Shown piece after piece: positions 1 through 9,206 of a stretch of 64,000 nt of DNA (its first letter is position 1; every line of letters starts with the position of its first letter). The DNA is from Viridibacillus sp050278625 (GTDB taxonomy: Bacteria; Bacillota; Bacilli; Bacillales_A; Planococcaceae). The DNA lies in NCBI RefSeq assembly GCF_050278625.1, contig NZ_JBNNTI010000016.1, forward strand, positions 1 to 64,000. Direction: 5' to 3'. Made by a program: the position numbers and the translations under genes. Below the pieces are notes generated by a model that did not search any database, was not told the origin of the DNA, and was given only the letters and a program-made list of their open reading frames with translations.

Positions 1-23
1 AATTTGCTTTACAATAGTCATAA

Positions 24-95
24 GGCATTCGCTCCAATCGGTTTAGGTTGTTTTGTCGCTACCATTATACCGAATTTGGGGAGGTGCCTGTTTTT
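24..95 (+). repeat. Copy 1 of a ~70 bp dispersed inverted repeat
   Basis: This stretch (GGCATTC, CTCCA, TTTAGGTTGTT, then TTTGGGGAGGTGCCTGTTTTT-like end) matches, on the opposite strand, the segment at 3667-3730. The two copies face each other and bracket the LCP and hydrolase genes. The best conserved part is the 3' end, GAGGTGCCTGTTTTT. The match is by eye. It could be a dispersed intergenic repeat family or the ends of a lost element. Confidence 0.5.
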
Positions 96-132
96 CATTG
101 TCTGAAAGACGTTGATATGACTGAGCTCAGAA

Positions 133-478
133 TTATGAAATTAACTCAGATATATGTAAATAATTTAATGTTAATCTTTGTAAACCTAAAAATAATGTCC
201 ATGCAACAATTCCTAGAGAGCTAACGATTACTAAATGGAAAGATTGTTTTAATGCGAGATATATGACTGCTAGCATTGAAGCCGTTGATGGCAAGCCTAG
301 CAGTACACCAATGACAAACTTATTTAAATTTTGTGCTTGCTCTCCTTGTAAAGTGAGCCAAACGATACTGAGTATACTAATTAGCGGAAGAGCTGCTATT
401 ATCCCCATAAGCAGGAAATAGTCTAGCAATTTCAGTAACAATACCAATAATCATTCCCGAAATCATTATTTTAATCAT
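133..478 (-). pseudogene. DUF3147-like small membrane protein, frameshifted
   Basis: The downstream part (133-447) reads as a hydrophobic protein with GIIAALPLISILSIVWL and about three further membrane segments. This resembles DUF3147 inner-membrane proteins, in which a conserved IAALP motif follows the first helix. The missing N-terminus lies just upstream in another frame from an ATG at 478 (MIKIMISGMIIGIVTEIA, then R-LFPAYG). The two halves join if one G is removed from a GGGG run near position 409. The gene is therefore either inactivated by a one-base insertion or carries a sequencing error. Its role is unknown. No strong ribosome binding site is visible before 478. Confidence 0.5.
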
Positions 479-801
479 TACATTCATCAGATATCTGCTT
501 TTTACCCAATAATATTAAAACTAACTTTGAAAGAAAAAGTCGATTTACTATAGTTTTTGCATCAGATATAAAAAGCTGTCTTTCTATGGTAAAAGTTTAT
601 ATGTTGCGTAATTGCGTTCGCTCCGGACAAAAAGCGATTTTTAACCATCTATAAGTGTGATATACTGTTCATACATTAAAAGGAAAATAATCTAAAGATA
701 TACTTATAAAAGGTCTACCGATAGCATTAATAAATCCGCACTTCTTGAAGTTACTTTTAAGAGTTGTTCAATATTAGTTTATACATAGAGAGGAACTTAC
801 T
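479..801. other. Intergenic region before the LCP gene
   Basis: About 320 bases of AT-rich sequence with no convincing ORF. It must hold the promoter of the LCP gene at 802, but I cannot pick a -35/-10 pair with confidence. Confidence 0.4.
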
Positions 802-1842
802 ATGAGGATAACGAAAAACACGCAAAAAAGAGAAGCATCTAAGAAGAAAATATTAAGAGTAACTAAAACTGTAAGTATACTATTACTCTTAGTAGTGTTT
901 AGTTATGCCGGTTTTATTTTTATAAAAATGAAAAATGCATTTGATAATTCAACGGTTAATATAGAAAGAACAGGTGGTAAATCTGAGCTTAGAGAAGATG
1001 AAGTTTCTTTTAATGATAATCCCATTTCTATTTTGTTATTAGGGATTGAAGATTATTCTAGTAAAAAACAAGATGGTCGAGCTGATACACAAATGGTAAT
1101 AACGTTAGATCCGAATACAAATGATATTAATATGGTTACTGTACCTAGGGATACAAGAGTCAATATTGAAAATGCAGGAGAATATTCAGGTATTCATAAA
1201 ATGAATGCAGCTTATACATATGGTGAAATAACAGGATATGGAGCAGCTAAACTTCAAATAGAAACAGTTGAAAAACTCCTTAACATTCCAATAGACAACT
1301 TTATTGCAGTTAACTTTGAAGGTTTTCGTGACATTGTTGATGCTTTTGGCGGTGTTTCAATCGATATTAAAAAAGGTTTTTGGGAAGAAAATATCTACAA
1401 TGGAAACAAGATTAAATTTAAACAAGGTACAGCTCATTTAACTGGTGAAGAATCGCTTGCTTTTGTACGTATGAGAAAAAGAGCTGAAAATGCTACCTAT
1501 TCTAGAGAAGAAAGACAAAGACAGTTTTTAAAAGCAACCATTGATCAAGCTGTTTCAGCAGGTACAATTTTTAAAATTGGTCAAATTGCAGATATTCTAG
1601 GGAAAAATGTTGAAACAAATCTGTCAGTGAAAGAAATCTATGCACTGCAAAAAAAATATACAAAATCAAATAACTTATCAATAAAAACGATAGAGATCAA
1701 AGGTGCCGATAAAAGAGTAGATGGAAGTTTCTTTTATATTCCAGAAGAGAAGAGCCTAAAAAAAGTTAGCAAGAAATTACGTAATATACTTAAGTTAAAC
1801 AAGGATACTGATTTTATTACTAATGCTGATTTCGTTGAATGA
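802..1842 (+). CDS. LCP (LytR-CpsA-Psr) family cell-wall glycopolymer transferase
   Basis: A 346-residue protein with a short basic cytoplasmic N-terminus, one membrane helix (about residues 23-44) and an extracellular LCP domain. Family motifs are visible: ILLLGIEDY near the domain start, GRADTQMVITLDPNT, VTVPRDTRVNI (the conserved Arg region that binds the polyprenyl pyrophosphate head group), IHKMNAAYTYG and an RMRKRAENATYSREERQRQFL-type block. Family members transfer teichoic acid or other anionic polymers from undecaprenyl carriers to peptidoglycan at the outer face of the membrane. The start follows a GAGAGGAAC ribosome binding site. The gene stands alone and is followed by a good terminator. 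Which of the TagT/U/V-like paralogues it equals cannot be told. Confidence 0.9.
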   Translation: MRITKNTQKREASKKKILRVTKTVSILLLLVVFSYAGFIFIKMKNAFDNSTVNIERTGGKSELREDEVSFNDNPISILLLGIEDYSSKKQDGRADTQMVITLDPNTNDINMVTVPRDTRVNIENAGEYSGIHKMNAAYTYGEITGYGAAKLQIETVEKLLNIPIDNFIAVNFEGFRDIVDAFGGVSIDIKKGFWEENIYNGNKIKFKQGTAHLTGEESLAFVRMRKRAENATYSREERQRQFLKATIDQAVSAGTIFKIGQIADILGKNVETNLSVKEIYALQKKYTKSNNLSIKTIEIKGADKRVDGSFFYIPEEKSLKKVSKKLRNILKLNKDTDFITNADFVE

Positions 1843-1886
1843 ATAAATATTTAAATACTAAATAATCGATTTTAAAAAAATCAAAA

Positions 1887-1926
1887 CAACCTGTCATCGA
1901 TTTTAAGTCGGTGACAGGTTGCTTTA
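1887..1926 (+). terminator. Rho-independent terminator of the LCP gene
   Basis: CAACCTGTCA (1887-1896) pairs exactly with TGACAGGTTG (1912-1921), followed by a short T-rich tract. It lies 45 bases after the LCP stop codon. Confidence 0.75.
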
Positions 1927-1929
1927 TGT

Positions 1930-2374
1930 AAAAAGAGACAGTGACCAATGCGTAGGACTTTCCAATCTTTCTTTCTCTACTTCATTAGGTCGCAATTAGA
2001 TTCCTTGAATAATCAAATACCGTAAGAACTGAATTTGAAATATCGGTTTGCTATAAAAATTATCGATTTCTTCTTTTAACTATTTACTACACAACGTAAT
2101 TGAACCAATAACGTTTTTGCCTGGTCGTTTAATAAAAGAAAGAATTCAGTGTTTTTGCTGTAAAAGCTACCCATCCGTTAATGCATTATTAGGAACTTTC
2201 TGTGCCATTATAAAGAAAATATAGTACATCAAATTCAGTCGTCATTTGAAATAAATGATTAATTCCATTAGTCAGCATTAAAAGTTGACTGATTTATGTC
2301 TAAGATATTTACTCAAGCTCAACAATATTTCCGCAACACTGTAATAAAAGAATCAATTGAGGTTAAAGAAGTGT
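1930..2374. other. Intergenic stretch, no recognised feature
   Basis: About 440 bases without a supported gene. Minus-strand reading frames contain short readable stretches broken by stops, which may be an old gene remnant that I do not recognise. Confidence 0.35.
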
Positions 2375-3190
2375 TTAATGCTTATATAGTCTAACGTCTT
2401 TGTAATATTTTAATTCATTACCTTTTAAAAAATCTAAAGTCATTTCATTAAAAATATCTTTTTTCATAGTACTTAATGGATCAAATGCATCTTTGAAAAG
2501 GGCCAGGATAGAGTTTGGTATTTCATTAAAAATAACTTGAGACGCTTTTCGTTCATCGACTCCCAGCACCTTTTTGTCTCCCCCCATCACTAGAGTTGGT
2601 ACAGAAATAAATTTCAAATCAGAAGTATGGTTAACAAATTTTTGTTTTTTTGCAGATAACAACATTTGTTTATCAAAACTAAAAGAGTTTCTTAATATTT
2701 CTTTTGTATATTCATCGTTTTTATAAACCTTTAACAATAATTCAATAATTTTTTCAAAAGAAAGTAACCTCATGATCAAATTTGAAAATCTAAGAACCAC
2801 ACCAGATAGCTTTGTAGGAATTTCACTATATCCATTTGACAACACTAATTTATTTATATATCTACTATTTTTCACTGCAAATAGTTGAGCAACAACTGCT
2901 CCTTGAGAAACACCTACAATATTAATTTTTGAAATCTCCAAAGTATCCAAAAAACATTTTACATCCTCTGCTAGCAATCTAGTGTCATATTGTCCATTAG
3001 GAAAATATCTTGAAGATTCCCCATGACCTCGCATATCCATCATAATTAATTGATATTCCTTTGATAAACTATTAATTTGTGGTAACCACATTTTCCAACT
3101 CGCACCTAGTCCGTGTAGCAATAATAAAGGCTCCCCTTCACCTCTAATTTCATAATTAATTGAAATACCGTTTGCTTGAACTTTTGGCAT
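2375..3190 (-). CDS. Alpha/beta hydrolase, catalytic His not visible
   Basis: A 271-residue single-domain alpha/beta hydrolase. It shows the oxyanion-loop motif LLLLHGLGASWKMW, the DMRGHGESS strand-turn and the nucleophile elbow GVSQGA (Ser about residue 94). A possible acid lies in the VMGGDKKV loop. In most relatives the catalytic His sits in a GHxxxxExP motif near the C-terminus. Here the aligned segment reads KDAFDPLSTMKKDIFN and has no His, so the usual triad looks incomplete. The protein may be inactive or use another residue. The start follows a GGGTGGGATTTCTCTA leader. It is not in an operon, and no substrate can be inferred. Confidence 0.75.
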   Translation of the reverse strand: MPKVQANGISINYEIRGEGEPLLLLHGLGASWKMWLPQINSLSKEYQLIMMDMRGHGESSRYFPNGQYDTRLLAEDVKCFLDTLEISKINIVGVSQGAVVAQLFAVKNSRYINKLVLSNGYSEIPTKLSGVVLRFSNLIMRLLSFEKIIELLLKVYKNDEYTKEILRNSFSFDKQMLLSAKKQKFVNHTSDLKFISVPTLVMGGDKKVLGVDERKASQVIFNEIPNSILALFKDAFDPLSTMKKDIFNEMTLDFLKGNELKYYKDVRLYKH

Positions 3191-3666
3191 TAGAGAAATC
3201 CCACCCTTGATTTAGTTTGAACCGATATCATTATTTACTTATTATTAAAAAGATAAGATGAAACTAAACCGTAAGAAATTGTTCAAAGACATTTGTACAA
3301 AGGAATCAATCGTAAAAATTGATTTCAAATGTTCGCTCGGTACGTCTCAAATACAAACGAAACCAATTTACAGATTCCGAAAAAAAGACATGTCTTGACT
3401 AGTTTCTGTACGTAACTACAGAGGAAATAACCAATATAAATAAACATCTATAAGCAAATAATCCTTCATGATAAGCTACCTTTCAAATAGCAGACCAGCA
3501 CTAAATTACAGACGACGAAAACCTCGTTTTTAAGCTTTACCAGCAGGTAACTAAATAATACACATATCGAAAAAATATGATACATTTAAATAAAATAGAA
3601 CGAAATAATTTATATTTGATATTATCCCCTTTAAGCAGACAGTGGTTTCAAAGACTTCCTAAAAAT
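3191..3666. other. Intergenic stretch, no gene seen
   Basis: About 475 AT-rich bases between the hydrolase and the inverted repeat copy at 3667. I see no ORF, RNA gene or clear regulatory site. Confidence 0.35.
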
Positions 3667-3730
3667 AAAAACAGGCACCTCTCCAAAGTCCGTAGCATAT
3701 GAACAACCTATAACGAATGGAGAGAATGCC
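3667..3730 (-). repeat. Copy 2 of the ~70 bp dispersed inverted repeat
   Basis: Read on the minus strand this repeats the segment at 24-95 with scattered mismatches (GGCATTCTCTCCATTCG, TAGGTTGTT, TTTGGAGAGGTGCCTGTTTTT). It lies about 3.6 kb from copy 1, in opposite orientation. Confidence 0.5.
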
Positions 3731-3929
3731 GTATAACCAACCATTCATTTCCAATTGGTAACATTGATCTATAACGCTAGCATACTAGCAATCGATTCTT
3801 ATTTACACAATTTAACGTATCTTAATTTTAAGCTATGTTAATTAAAACTGTTGATATTCGAAAAATGCGAACAACTATTCCACAATGTAATTAAGAATTT
3901 ATCTTTCAAGTAGTGAATTAAAAGAAAAC

Positions 3930-4155
3930 AAAGGATAGGCTACGTTGTGAGCATTGTGATGCCAAATAAGTGGTTCGTTTTAGTAAATTCAAAGTGAAAA
4001 TGGATGAAATCGAGTGTATGCTTCTTGGATTAAGCTTTCGTGAATCTGCTTAGAAGATGAAGGTATTTCCCACGTAACCCTATTTTACTTGCGACATAAA
4101 GTCTTATCGGCTCTTGCTCAAGTGGAATTAGAATTATTCGAAGAAATTGTTGAAA
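3930..4155 (+). mobile_element. IS1595-type transposase remnant
   Basis: The plus strand encodes, in two frames with internal stops, RLRCEHCDAK, VVRFSKFKVKMDEIECMLLGLS, FRESA and then SHVTLFYLRHKVLSALAQ followed by VELELFEEIVEM. This matches the N-terminal zinc-ribbon plus helix-turn-helix region of IS1595-type transposases, where a YWRHKIL-like motif precedes the DDE domain. The DDE domain is absent. It is a dead fragment, directly followed by IS30 debris. Confidence 0.5.
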
Positions 4156-4561
4156 TGTGAAAACGAATTAATAGAAGCACTTATCTTGATTAACAATCGA
4201 CCAAGAAAATGCTTAGGGTGGAAAACTGCAGACGAGTGTTTTAAGGAGCCAGTGTTGCGCTTAAATTGACAAACTATCTTTTCATAGTTACTTGCCCTAA
4301 GTCCATTTTCTTCGGAAAGAATTCCCGTAATAAACCATTCCCATTTTCATTAGATCCTCACTGCCAGGGGGCGTAAGGATCTGCGAAGTAGAACGGGATT
4401 TCCAGCTCTTTTTCTAACGTTTTATAGCAGCTAAATTCTTTTCCACGATCCGTTGTCGCTGTTGGAAATCCTTGTGTTGGAAGAACTGAAACCAACTTGC
4501 GAATCGCACTTTCCATTGATTCTGCCGGAAAGACAATCGCCATAATGCCGGTCGTGAGTAT
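4156..4561. mobile_element. IS30-family transposase remnant with an inverted 3' segment
   Basis: The minus strand (4561 down to about 4268) encodes AMESAIRKLV-like sequence, TTDRGKEFSCY, LEKELEIPFYFADPYAPWQ, a stop in place of Arg, GSNENGNGLLREFFPKK and MDLGQVTMKR. These are the IS30 DDE-domain motifs DRGKEF and ADPYxxWxRGxNEN. The expected C-terminus (LILINNRPRKCLGWKTADE, CFKEPVLRLN, stop) is present but on the plus strand at about 4156-4266. The last ~110 bases of the gene are therefore inverted relative to the rest. The N-terminal third is missing. The element is inactive. Confidence 0.65.
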
Positions 4562-4677
4562 CGTAAAACTGGTTGGAAATTATATTTTCGAGTGATTAGT
4601 CTCGAACAAAATTGTATGTTAGTAACACGTGACCGAACAAAAAATATTTTTTGATCACTTGAGCTCGGACGTATTTA

Positions 4678-4800
4678 AAAAACAAAATTAGAAAAAGGAA
4701 TTGGTTCTAGTACCGATGCTTGGCGAGCGTTTAATGCCTATGTATATACATATGATTTTATAAATTTCGAAAAATCAAATAGAATCACTTTATATGTATA
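4678..4800 (+). pseudogene. Short coding remnant, unknown
   Basis: An open plus-strand frame without a start codon reads KTKLEKGIGSSTDAWRAFNA, then YVYTYDFINFEKSN and a stop. The composition looks protein-like. It may be the end of a decayed gene related to the ORF at 4830. No family is recognised. Confidence 0.25.
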
Positions 4801-4829
4801 ATGATAATTATTTCTTGTTTTCTTATTAG

Positions 4830-5081
4830 TTGCTTGCTTCGAAAGCGGAACAAATTGCAATTGATATAGCAATAGAAGAAGGATATCAATTTCCTGAATT
4901 TTGTAATGGAACAACCAAACATTACAAATATTCTAGATTGGATAACAAAGATTTGGAGATTTGGGATGTTCAATTAATAACCTCCAACCATCTCAAAAAA
5001 TTGAATACACCTGAACTGATATATTATGGCAGAATGGATGATGGAAAACTTATTGATAAAGTTAGTGGAGTAGATAAATAA
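4830..5081 (+). CDS. Hypothetical protein, 83 residues
   Basis: The frame starts at a TTG with no evident ribosome binding site and encodes a small soluble, mildly acidic protein (IAIDIAIEEGYQFPEFCNG, YSRLDNKDLEIWDVQL). It is followed by the bidirectional terminator at 5126. I recognise no family. Because it lies in transposase debris and lacks a good start signal, it may be the 3' part of a larger broken gene rather than a working one. Confidence 0.35.
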   Translation: MLASKAEQIAIDIAIEEGYQFPEFCNGTTKHYKYSRLDNKDLEIWDVQLITSNHLKKLNTPELIYYGRMDDGKLIDKVSGVDK

Positions 5082-5125
5082 GTATTGGGGGGATTATTTG
5101 AAATTCGACACTTGAAATGTCACAA

Positions 5126-5174
5126 GAAAAACAGCGTTGGTTCTACACATTCGCAGATCCAACTCTGTTTTTTC
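5126..5174. terminator. Bidirectional terminator at the 3' end of the KAS III operon
   Basis: AAAACAG-GTTGG on the left pairs with CCAAC-CTGTTTTTT on the right, flanked by A and T runs on both strands. It can end plus-strand reading from 4830 and the 15-gene minus-strand operon that finishes at 5300. Confidence 0.65.
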
Positions 5175-5299
5175 ACCTTAAATCAACAATGAAAATTAAC
5201 ATCACCTTTAACAGCCATCACCGAATTCAATAACAATTAAAGTTAACTGCGTAAATTATTTAAAAACACAGAATTTATTGCGCCTCCTCACGATACAAT

Positions 5300-6301
5300 C
5301 TACACCTGAATTGTTAAAGCCATCCATGTAATTCCTACACCCGCAGACAATGCCAAGATTTTATCACCTTTTTGTAAGGAATGGGTTCGCGCTAAGTTAT
5401 CTAAGTCGACTAACAAACCTGGTGCTCCTAGGTCACCTTGTTTAGATAAGAAAGGAATGTTTGTACTTTCATGGAGAAATGAAAATTCGGAAGCGATCTT
5501 CTTCATTAAGTCTACCCTTCCTGAAGGAAGAATTAAATACTTAATATCACGCAATTCCCATCCACTATCTATTAATACATTTTCAGTTACTTTTTTATAA
5601 TTTTTAATATTCAGTTTATTTAATGCTGGGATCTTACTTTTATTAATTATAGAATATTGACCATCTGGTAAATTAGGATATTGATTACTTAAATTCTTTG
5701 TATATGCTGTTCCATCAGTTAGATGTCCTAATGAATGAAATTGACCATCTGTAAATCCATTGAAGCTAACTAGTCGATGTGATACATCTTTACCCTTTTC
5801 TAATAAGGTTGCTGCTGCAGAATCTCCGAAAATTAGCCCAGCTCCTGATCTCTCTTTAGTGTAAGCATCCCACATGTCAGCTGCTACAATTAAAGCCTTA
5901 TTCCATTGATTCCCACCTAACATCATTGCTTTTATCGCTTGAATAGCTGCTTGAACTCCCCCGCAACCCAGTTGCATTTCAAAACAAAAAGCATTTTTAA
6001 TGTTTAGTGCATCAGCCACTTTGGCCGCTGGCGACCATAGAAGATAATCCGGGGGAGTTGCTCCTACATATACAATTATATCAATATCATCTGAATCAAC
6101 ATCTAGTTGATCCATTAGCTTGATAGCAGCTCTGATTGCCATTTCCGTAGGTGTGTCTTCGAGTTGACCAACAGGTACTTCTGTTACACCAATTTTATTA
6201 AACACTATTTCTTGAATATAACCAGATTCAATCAATTTACATGTATTATATCTTTTTTCAGGTATATAAGTGCTGATACCTGAAATCCCTATATGTTCCA
6301 C
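5300..6301 (-). CDS. KAS III-like synthase K10, Cys-Pro-Asp active site
   Basis: Last gene of the operon, 333 residues from a GTG at 6301 preceded by AGGAGGATAATT; longer upstream starts would run into K9. It has a thiolase/KAS III fold with HIGISGISTYIPEKR at the N-terminus, the nucleophile motif QLGCGGVQ (Cys about 113) and GDSAAATLLEKG. The usual HQAN motif is replaced by ILPSGRVDLM (Pro259 where His is expected), and the usual Asn is Asp290 in QGDLGAPG. K7 shares these changes. It cannot be a standard decarboxylating KAS III. Acyl transfer, a structural partner role or HMG-CoA-synthase-like chemistry are possible. The canonical K9 gene is immediately upstream, suggesting a K9/K10 complex (inference). 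Confidence 0.85.
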   Translation of the reverse strand: MEHIGISGISTYIPEKRYNTCKLIESGYIQEIVFNKIGVTEVPVGQLEDTPTEMAIRAAIKLMDQLDVDSDDIDIIVYVGATPPDYLLWSPAAKVADALNIKNAFCFEMQLGCGGVQAAIQAIKAMMLGGNQWNKALIVAADMWDAYTKERSGAGLIFGDSAAATLLEKGKDVSHRLVSFNGFTDGQFHSLGHLTDGTAYTKNLSNQYPNLPDGQYSIINKSKIPALNKLNIKNYKKVTENVLIDSGWELRDIKYLILPSGRVDLMKKIASEFSFLHESTNIPFLSKQGDLGAPGLLVDLDNLARTHSLQKGDKILALSAGVGITWMALTIQV

Positions 6302-6311
6302 AATTATCCTC

Positions 6312-7334
6312 CTAAATAAAATCTTCAGGTCCACACCAACGTATCGCCATAGCCCCATACGACAAACCAGCTCCAAAAACAATTAAATATATTATTTTAC
6401 CAGGAGTTAATATGCCATCATCTACAGCTTCTGTTAATGCTACCGGTAGATTTGCACCTGCCATATTTCCATAGCGGTCTAGATTTAGCAACGCTTTTTC
6501 AAAAGGAACACCCACATCCTCTAATCCTTTTCGTATAATATTTATATTTGCTTGATGGGTAAGAAATAAGTCTACCCCCTCAATCGGTATTTCTGTTTTA
6601 CTTGTCAACCTTAAAGCAAGTTTCGGAATAATCTCTGTCCCAAATCTATAAACATCTGGTCCATTCATATGAAAATATTGTAGACCTTCATCAATATTTT
6701 CTTTAGTAAGAGGTAAGGCATTTCCCCCTGCTGGAACATACGCCGCAAAATAACCAGACGGATCACTACCTAGTTCAGTATGAAGAATACCTGTATTCCT
6801 TTTTGTAGCTCTTAGAATATAACATCCTGCTCCATCTCCTAAAATTACACTCGTAGTACGGTCTTTCCATGTAACTACTTTAGAATTAATTTCAGGTATT
6901 ACAACTGCGACAGTTTTATACGTTCCATCACTTATAAACTTTGCACCCACAGATAAAGAAAAAACCCCACTAGAGCATCCTCCCGAGCGAACATCAAAAC
7001 CAGGTGTATTTTTCATTCCCAGCTTTCTCATAATCATCGTAGCTAATTGGGGACTTTGATGATCGGGCGTATTAGAACCAGAAATAAGCAAATCGATATC
7101 ATCAAGAGAAATACCTGCTCTATTCACAGCATCCATAATCGCATTAACACCTAAATCGGAGGTTACCTCATCACTCGTCGCAAATCTCCTTTCATGAATC
7201 CCAAGTTTATTGACTATCCATTCATCTGAAGTGTCAATTATTTTTTCCAAATCCGCATTTGTCATAACATGTTCAGGTAAGTACTTCCCTGTAGCTAATA
7301 TACCTACATTATTTACTGTTTGTTTTTCACTCAT
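6312..7334 (-). CDS. KAS III synthase K9, canonical Cys-His-Asn triad
   Basis: A 340-residue FabH-like protein. The catalytic residues read from sequence are Cys120 (RSGGCSSG), His260 (LTHQAN) and Asn290 (YGNMAGA). N-terminal motifs TNADLEKIIDTSDEWI and GIHERR are typical of FabH. It is closest to K2 in this operon: both share SGYFxAYVPxGG and a C-terminal IRWCxxEDF tail. Canonical enzymes condense an acyl-CoA starter with malonyl-ACP or a second acyl-CoA. Ten bases separate it from K10. The start has a GAGGGAGAG ribosome binding site. A housekeeping FabH role is unlikely within a ten-paralogue operon. Confidence 0.9.
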   Translation of the reverse strand: MSEKQTVNNVGILATGKYLPEHVMTNADLEKIIDTSDEWIVNKLGIHERRFATSDEVTSDLGVNAIMDAVNRAGISLDDIDLLISGSNTPDHQSPQLATMIMRKLGMKNTPGFDVRSGGCSSGVFSLSVGAKFISDGTYKTVAVVIPEINSKVVTWKDRTTSVILGDGAGCYILRATKRNTGILHTELGSDPSGYFAAYVPAGGNALPLTKENIDEGLQYFHMNGPDVYRFGTEIIPKLALRLTSKTEIPIEGVDLFLTHQANINIIRKGLEDVGVPFEKALLNLDRYGNMAGANLPVALTEAVDDGILTPGKIIYLIVFGAGLSYGAMAIRWCGPEDFI

Positions 7335-7367
7335 GAAAAAACTCTCCCTCTAATTTCTCTTTGCAAA

Positions 7368-8372
7368 TTATACATGTAAACCAGGTCGTTCAATTTTTTT
7401 CAATTGAGGTAAAACTTCTTTTGCAAATAGTTCCATGGTGCGGCAAGCATATTCATGTTCAATCCCTCCAAAACCGACTGATAAAACGAGTTCTGTGATA
7501 CCACTTTCAATATACGATGTCATTATTCTACTTGCTTGTTCAGGTGTTCCAAAAAAACAAAGACCTGACTCCATGAAATTTTCAGGCGTTCGTTTTACAC
7601 CTCTATTATTAAATAGTTTTTGAAGTGCTTTTATTCCCCGTTGTTTAGCAATTTCCTCGTCTTGATCAAGTACAAGGTTTAAGCAATAAGCCACGTGTCT
7701 ATCTTCTTTTGGGTATTTACTTTTATCATAAGTATCGTGATACCCTTCAACCATTTGTTTAACCTCATCTATTTTTCTTACGGAAAGAGCAGACATGAAA
7801 ATAGGTATACCTTGTCTAGCCATAGCTTGAATTGCCTCATTGCGGATTGTAGCCATTAAAGGTTTTTTCAATTTCTGAACAGGCCTTACGTTTAATCCAC
7901 CATCAAATTGATGATATTCCCCTTGAAAAGTCACGTGCTTTTGTGACCATAACTGAAAAATTAATTCAGAACTTTCATCTAGCATTTTAACACGATCTTC
8001 AAACTCTATATTAAACCCCTCGAATTCATGTGGTAGATATCCACTACCTACTGCAAACTTCATTCTCCCGTTAGAAATAATATCCAACATAGCAAAATCT
8101 TCAGCAACACGAATCGGATTATGTAACGGGAGAACGGACACCGCAGTACCAAGACCAATATTGCAAGTAGTTCTTGAAACTGACGATAAGAAAACTGCAG
8201 GTGAAGCTATACTTCCATGTTCATTTTGAAAATGATGTTCCGCTAACCAAAAAGTATCAAAATTTAAGCTATCTGCTAATTCAATTTGTTCTTGGACTTC
8301 CTTATATTGTTGTTTTATGCCAACTGGGCTGTCATCATAATGATCAACAAGGGAAAAAATCGAATATTTCAT
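7368..8372 (-). CDS. Luciferase-like (LLM class) flavin-dependent monooxygenase
   Basis: A 334-residue protein of the bacterial luciferase superfamily TIM-barrel type. Visible motifs are FDTFWLAEHHF, a GLGTAVSVLPLHNPIRVAED block, NGRMKFAVGSGY and a C-terminal FGTPEQASRIM motif common in LLM hydrolases/monooxygenases. Members use reduced FMN and oxygen to oxidise carbonyls, sulfur compounds or carbon skeletons. A clear AAGGTGG site precedes the ATG. It sits between the ABC permease and K9 with short gaps, so it probably oxidises the product or an intermediate of the KAS III pathway (inference). No flavin reductase gene is present; reduced flavin would come from elsewhere. Confidence 0.85.
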   Translation of the reverse strand: MKYSIFSLVDHYDDSPVGIKQQYKEVQEQIELADSLNFDTFWLAEHHFQNEHGSIASPAVFLSSVSRTTCNIGLGTAVSVLPLHNPIRVAEDFAMLDIISNGRMKFAVGSGYLPHEFEGFNIEFEDRVKMLDESSELIFQLWSQKHVTFQGEYHQFDGGLNVRPVQKLKKPLMATIRNEAIQAMARQGIPIFMSALSVRKIDEVKQMVEGYHDTYDKSKYPKEDRHVAYCLNLVLDQDEEIAKQRGIKALQKLFNNRGVKRTPENFMESGLCFFGTPEQASRIMTSYIESGITELVLSVGFGGIEHEYACRTMELFAKEVLPQLKKIERPGLHV

Positions 8373-8399
8373 AAGGGAACCACCTTCTGTTAAATTATT

Positions 8400-9206
8400 T
8401 TATAATGGTAGATCACGTTTTTTAAACACAATAATCGATATTGCAAATATTAAAACAGCTACTGAGAACAATATTATAGAAACTATTCCCACCTCATAAT
8501 TTCCAGAAACTATCTCTTGTGGTCTGAATAAATTAAATACAGAAAAATTTCTTAATACTTCAAAATCATCACTTAACTTCCCAACCATATCCAATCCATA
8601 AAAGAAAATTGTCAAACCTGCTGACGCTCCTAATGATTGTTTTTCATCATTGAATAAACAAGAAAAGAAAAATGTGTAAGAACAAACGACTAAAAATAAG
8701 AGTCCTCCTACTAAATTCATTTTAAGAAATAACCCATGATTTATTTCATAATCATCTAACAACCAATATACTCCAACTAATCCACCTACATAAGTAACTA
8801 AGATTACTATAAGCAGACCCAACACAAGAGTAATAGCTTGAGTTAAAGCTATTTTAGTACGAGATACTGGTGTCGTGAGCAAATAGGCCATCGATCCTTT
8901 ATCAACATGATGAGCTACCAGCTGGGTAGAGACCACTACGCTAAAAATCATTAATAAAAGTAAGAAGACTAAACCGTAATATTCTCCTGCTAAATAACTA
9001 TTGAGTTCTTGGATACCACCGCTCAATCCAGTTGCCTTTAAAAGACTTTCTGGCATTGACTTAATTAGTTTGTTCACGCCTTCTGTTGATACAATACTAG
9101 GAAAAACCCAAATTAAAATCCATAGATAAAATAAAGAACCCACTGCATAACTGAAGAAATTCTTAGATTGTGATCTTAAATTCGCTTTAAAGAGAAACAT
9201 ATTCAT
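8400..9206 (-). CDS. ABC-2 type transporter permease
   Basis: A 268-residue membrane protein with about six hydrophobic segments, typical of ABC-2 exporter permeases. Its ATG overlaps the TGA of the upstream ATPase gene (ATGA), indicating translational coupling. With that ATPase it forms a two-gene exporter inside the KAS III operon, suggesting that the product is exported or that self-protection is needed (inference). A second in-frame ATG two codons on is an alternative start. Confidence 0.85.
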   Translation of the reverse strand: MNMFLFKANLRSQSKNFFSYAVGSLFYLWILIWVFPSIVSTEGVNKLIKSMPESLLKATGLSGGIQELNSYLAGEYYGLVFLLLLMIFSVVVSTQLVAHHVDKGSMAYLLTTPVSRTKIALTQAITLVLGLLIVILVTYVGGLVGVYWLLDDYEINHGLFLKMNLVGGLLFLVVCSYTFFFSCLFNDEKQSLGASAGLTIFFYGLDMVGKLSDDFEVLRNFSVFNLFRPQEIVSGNYEVGIVSIILFSVAVLIFAISIIVFKKRDLPL

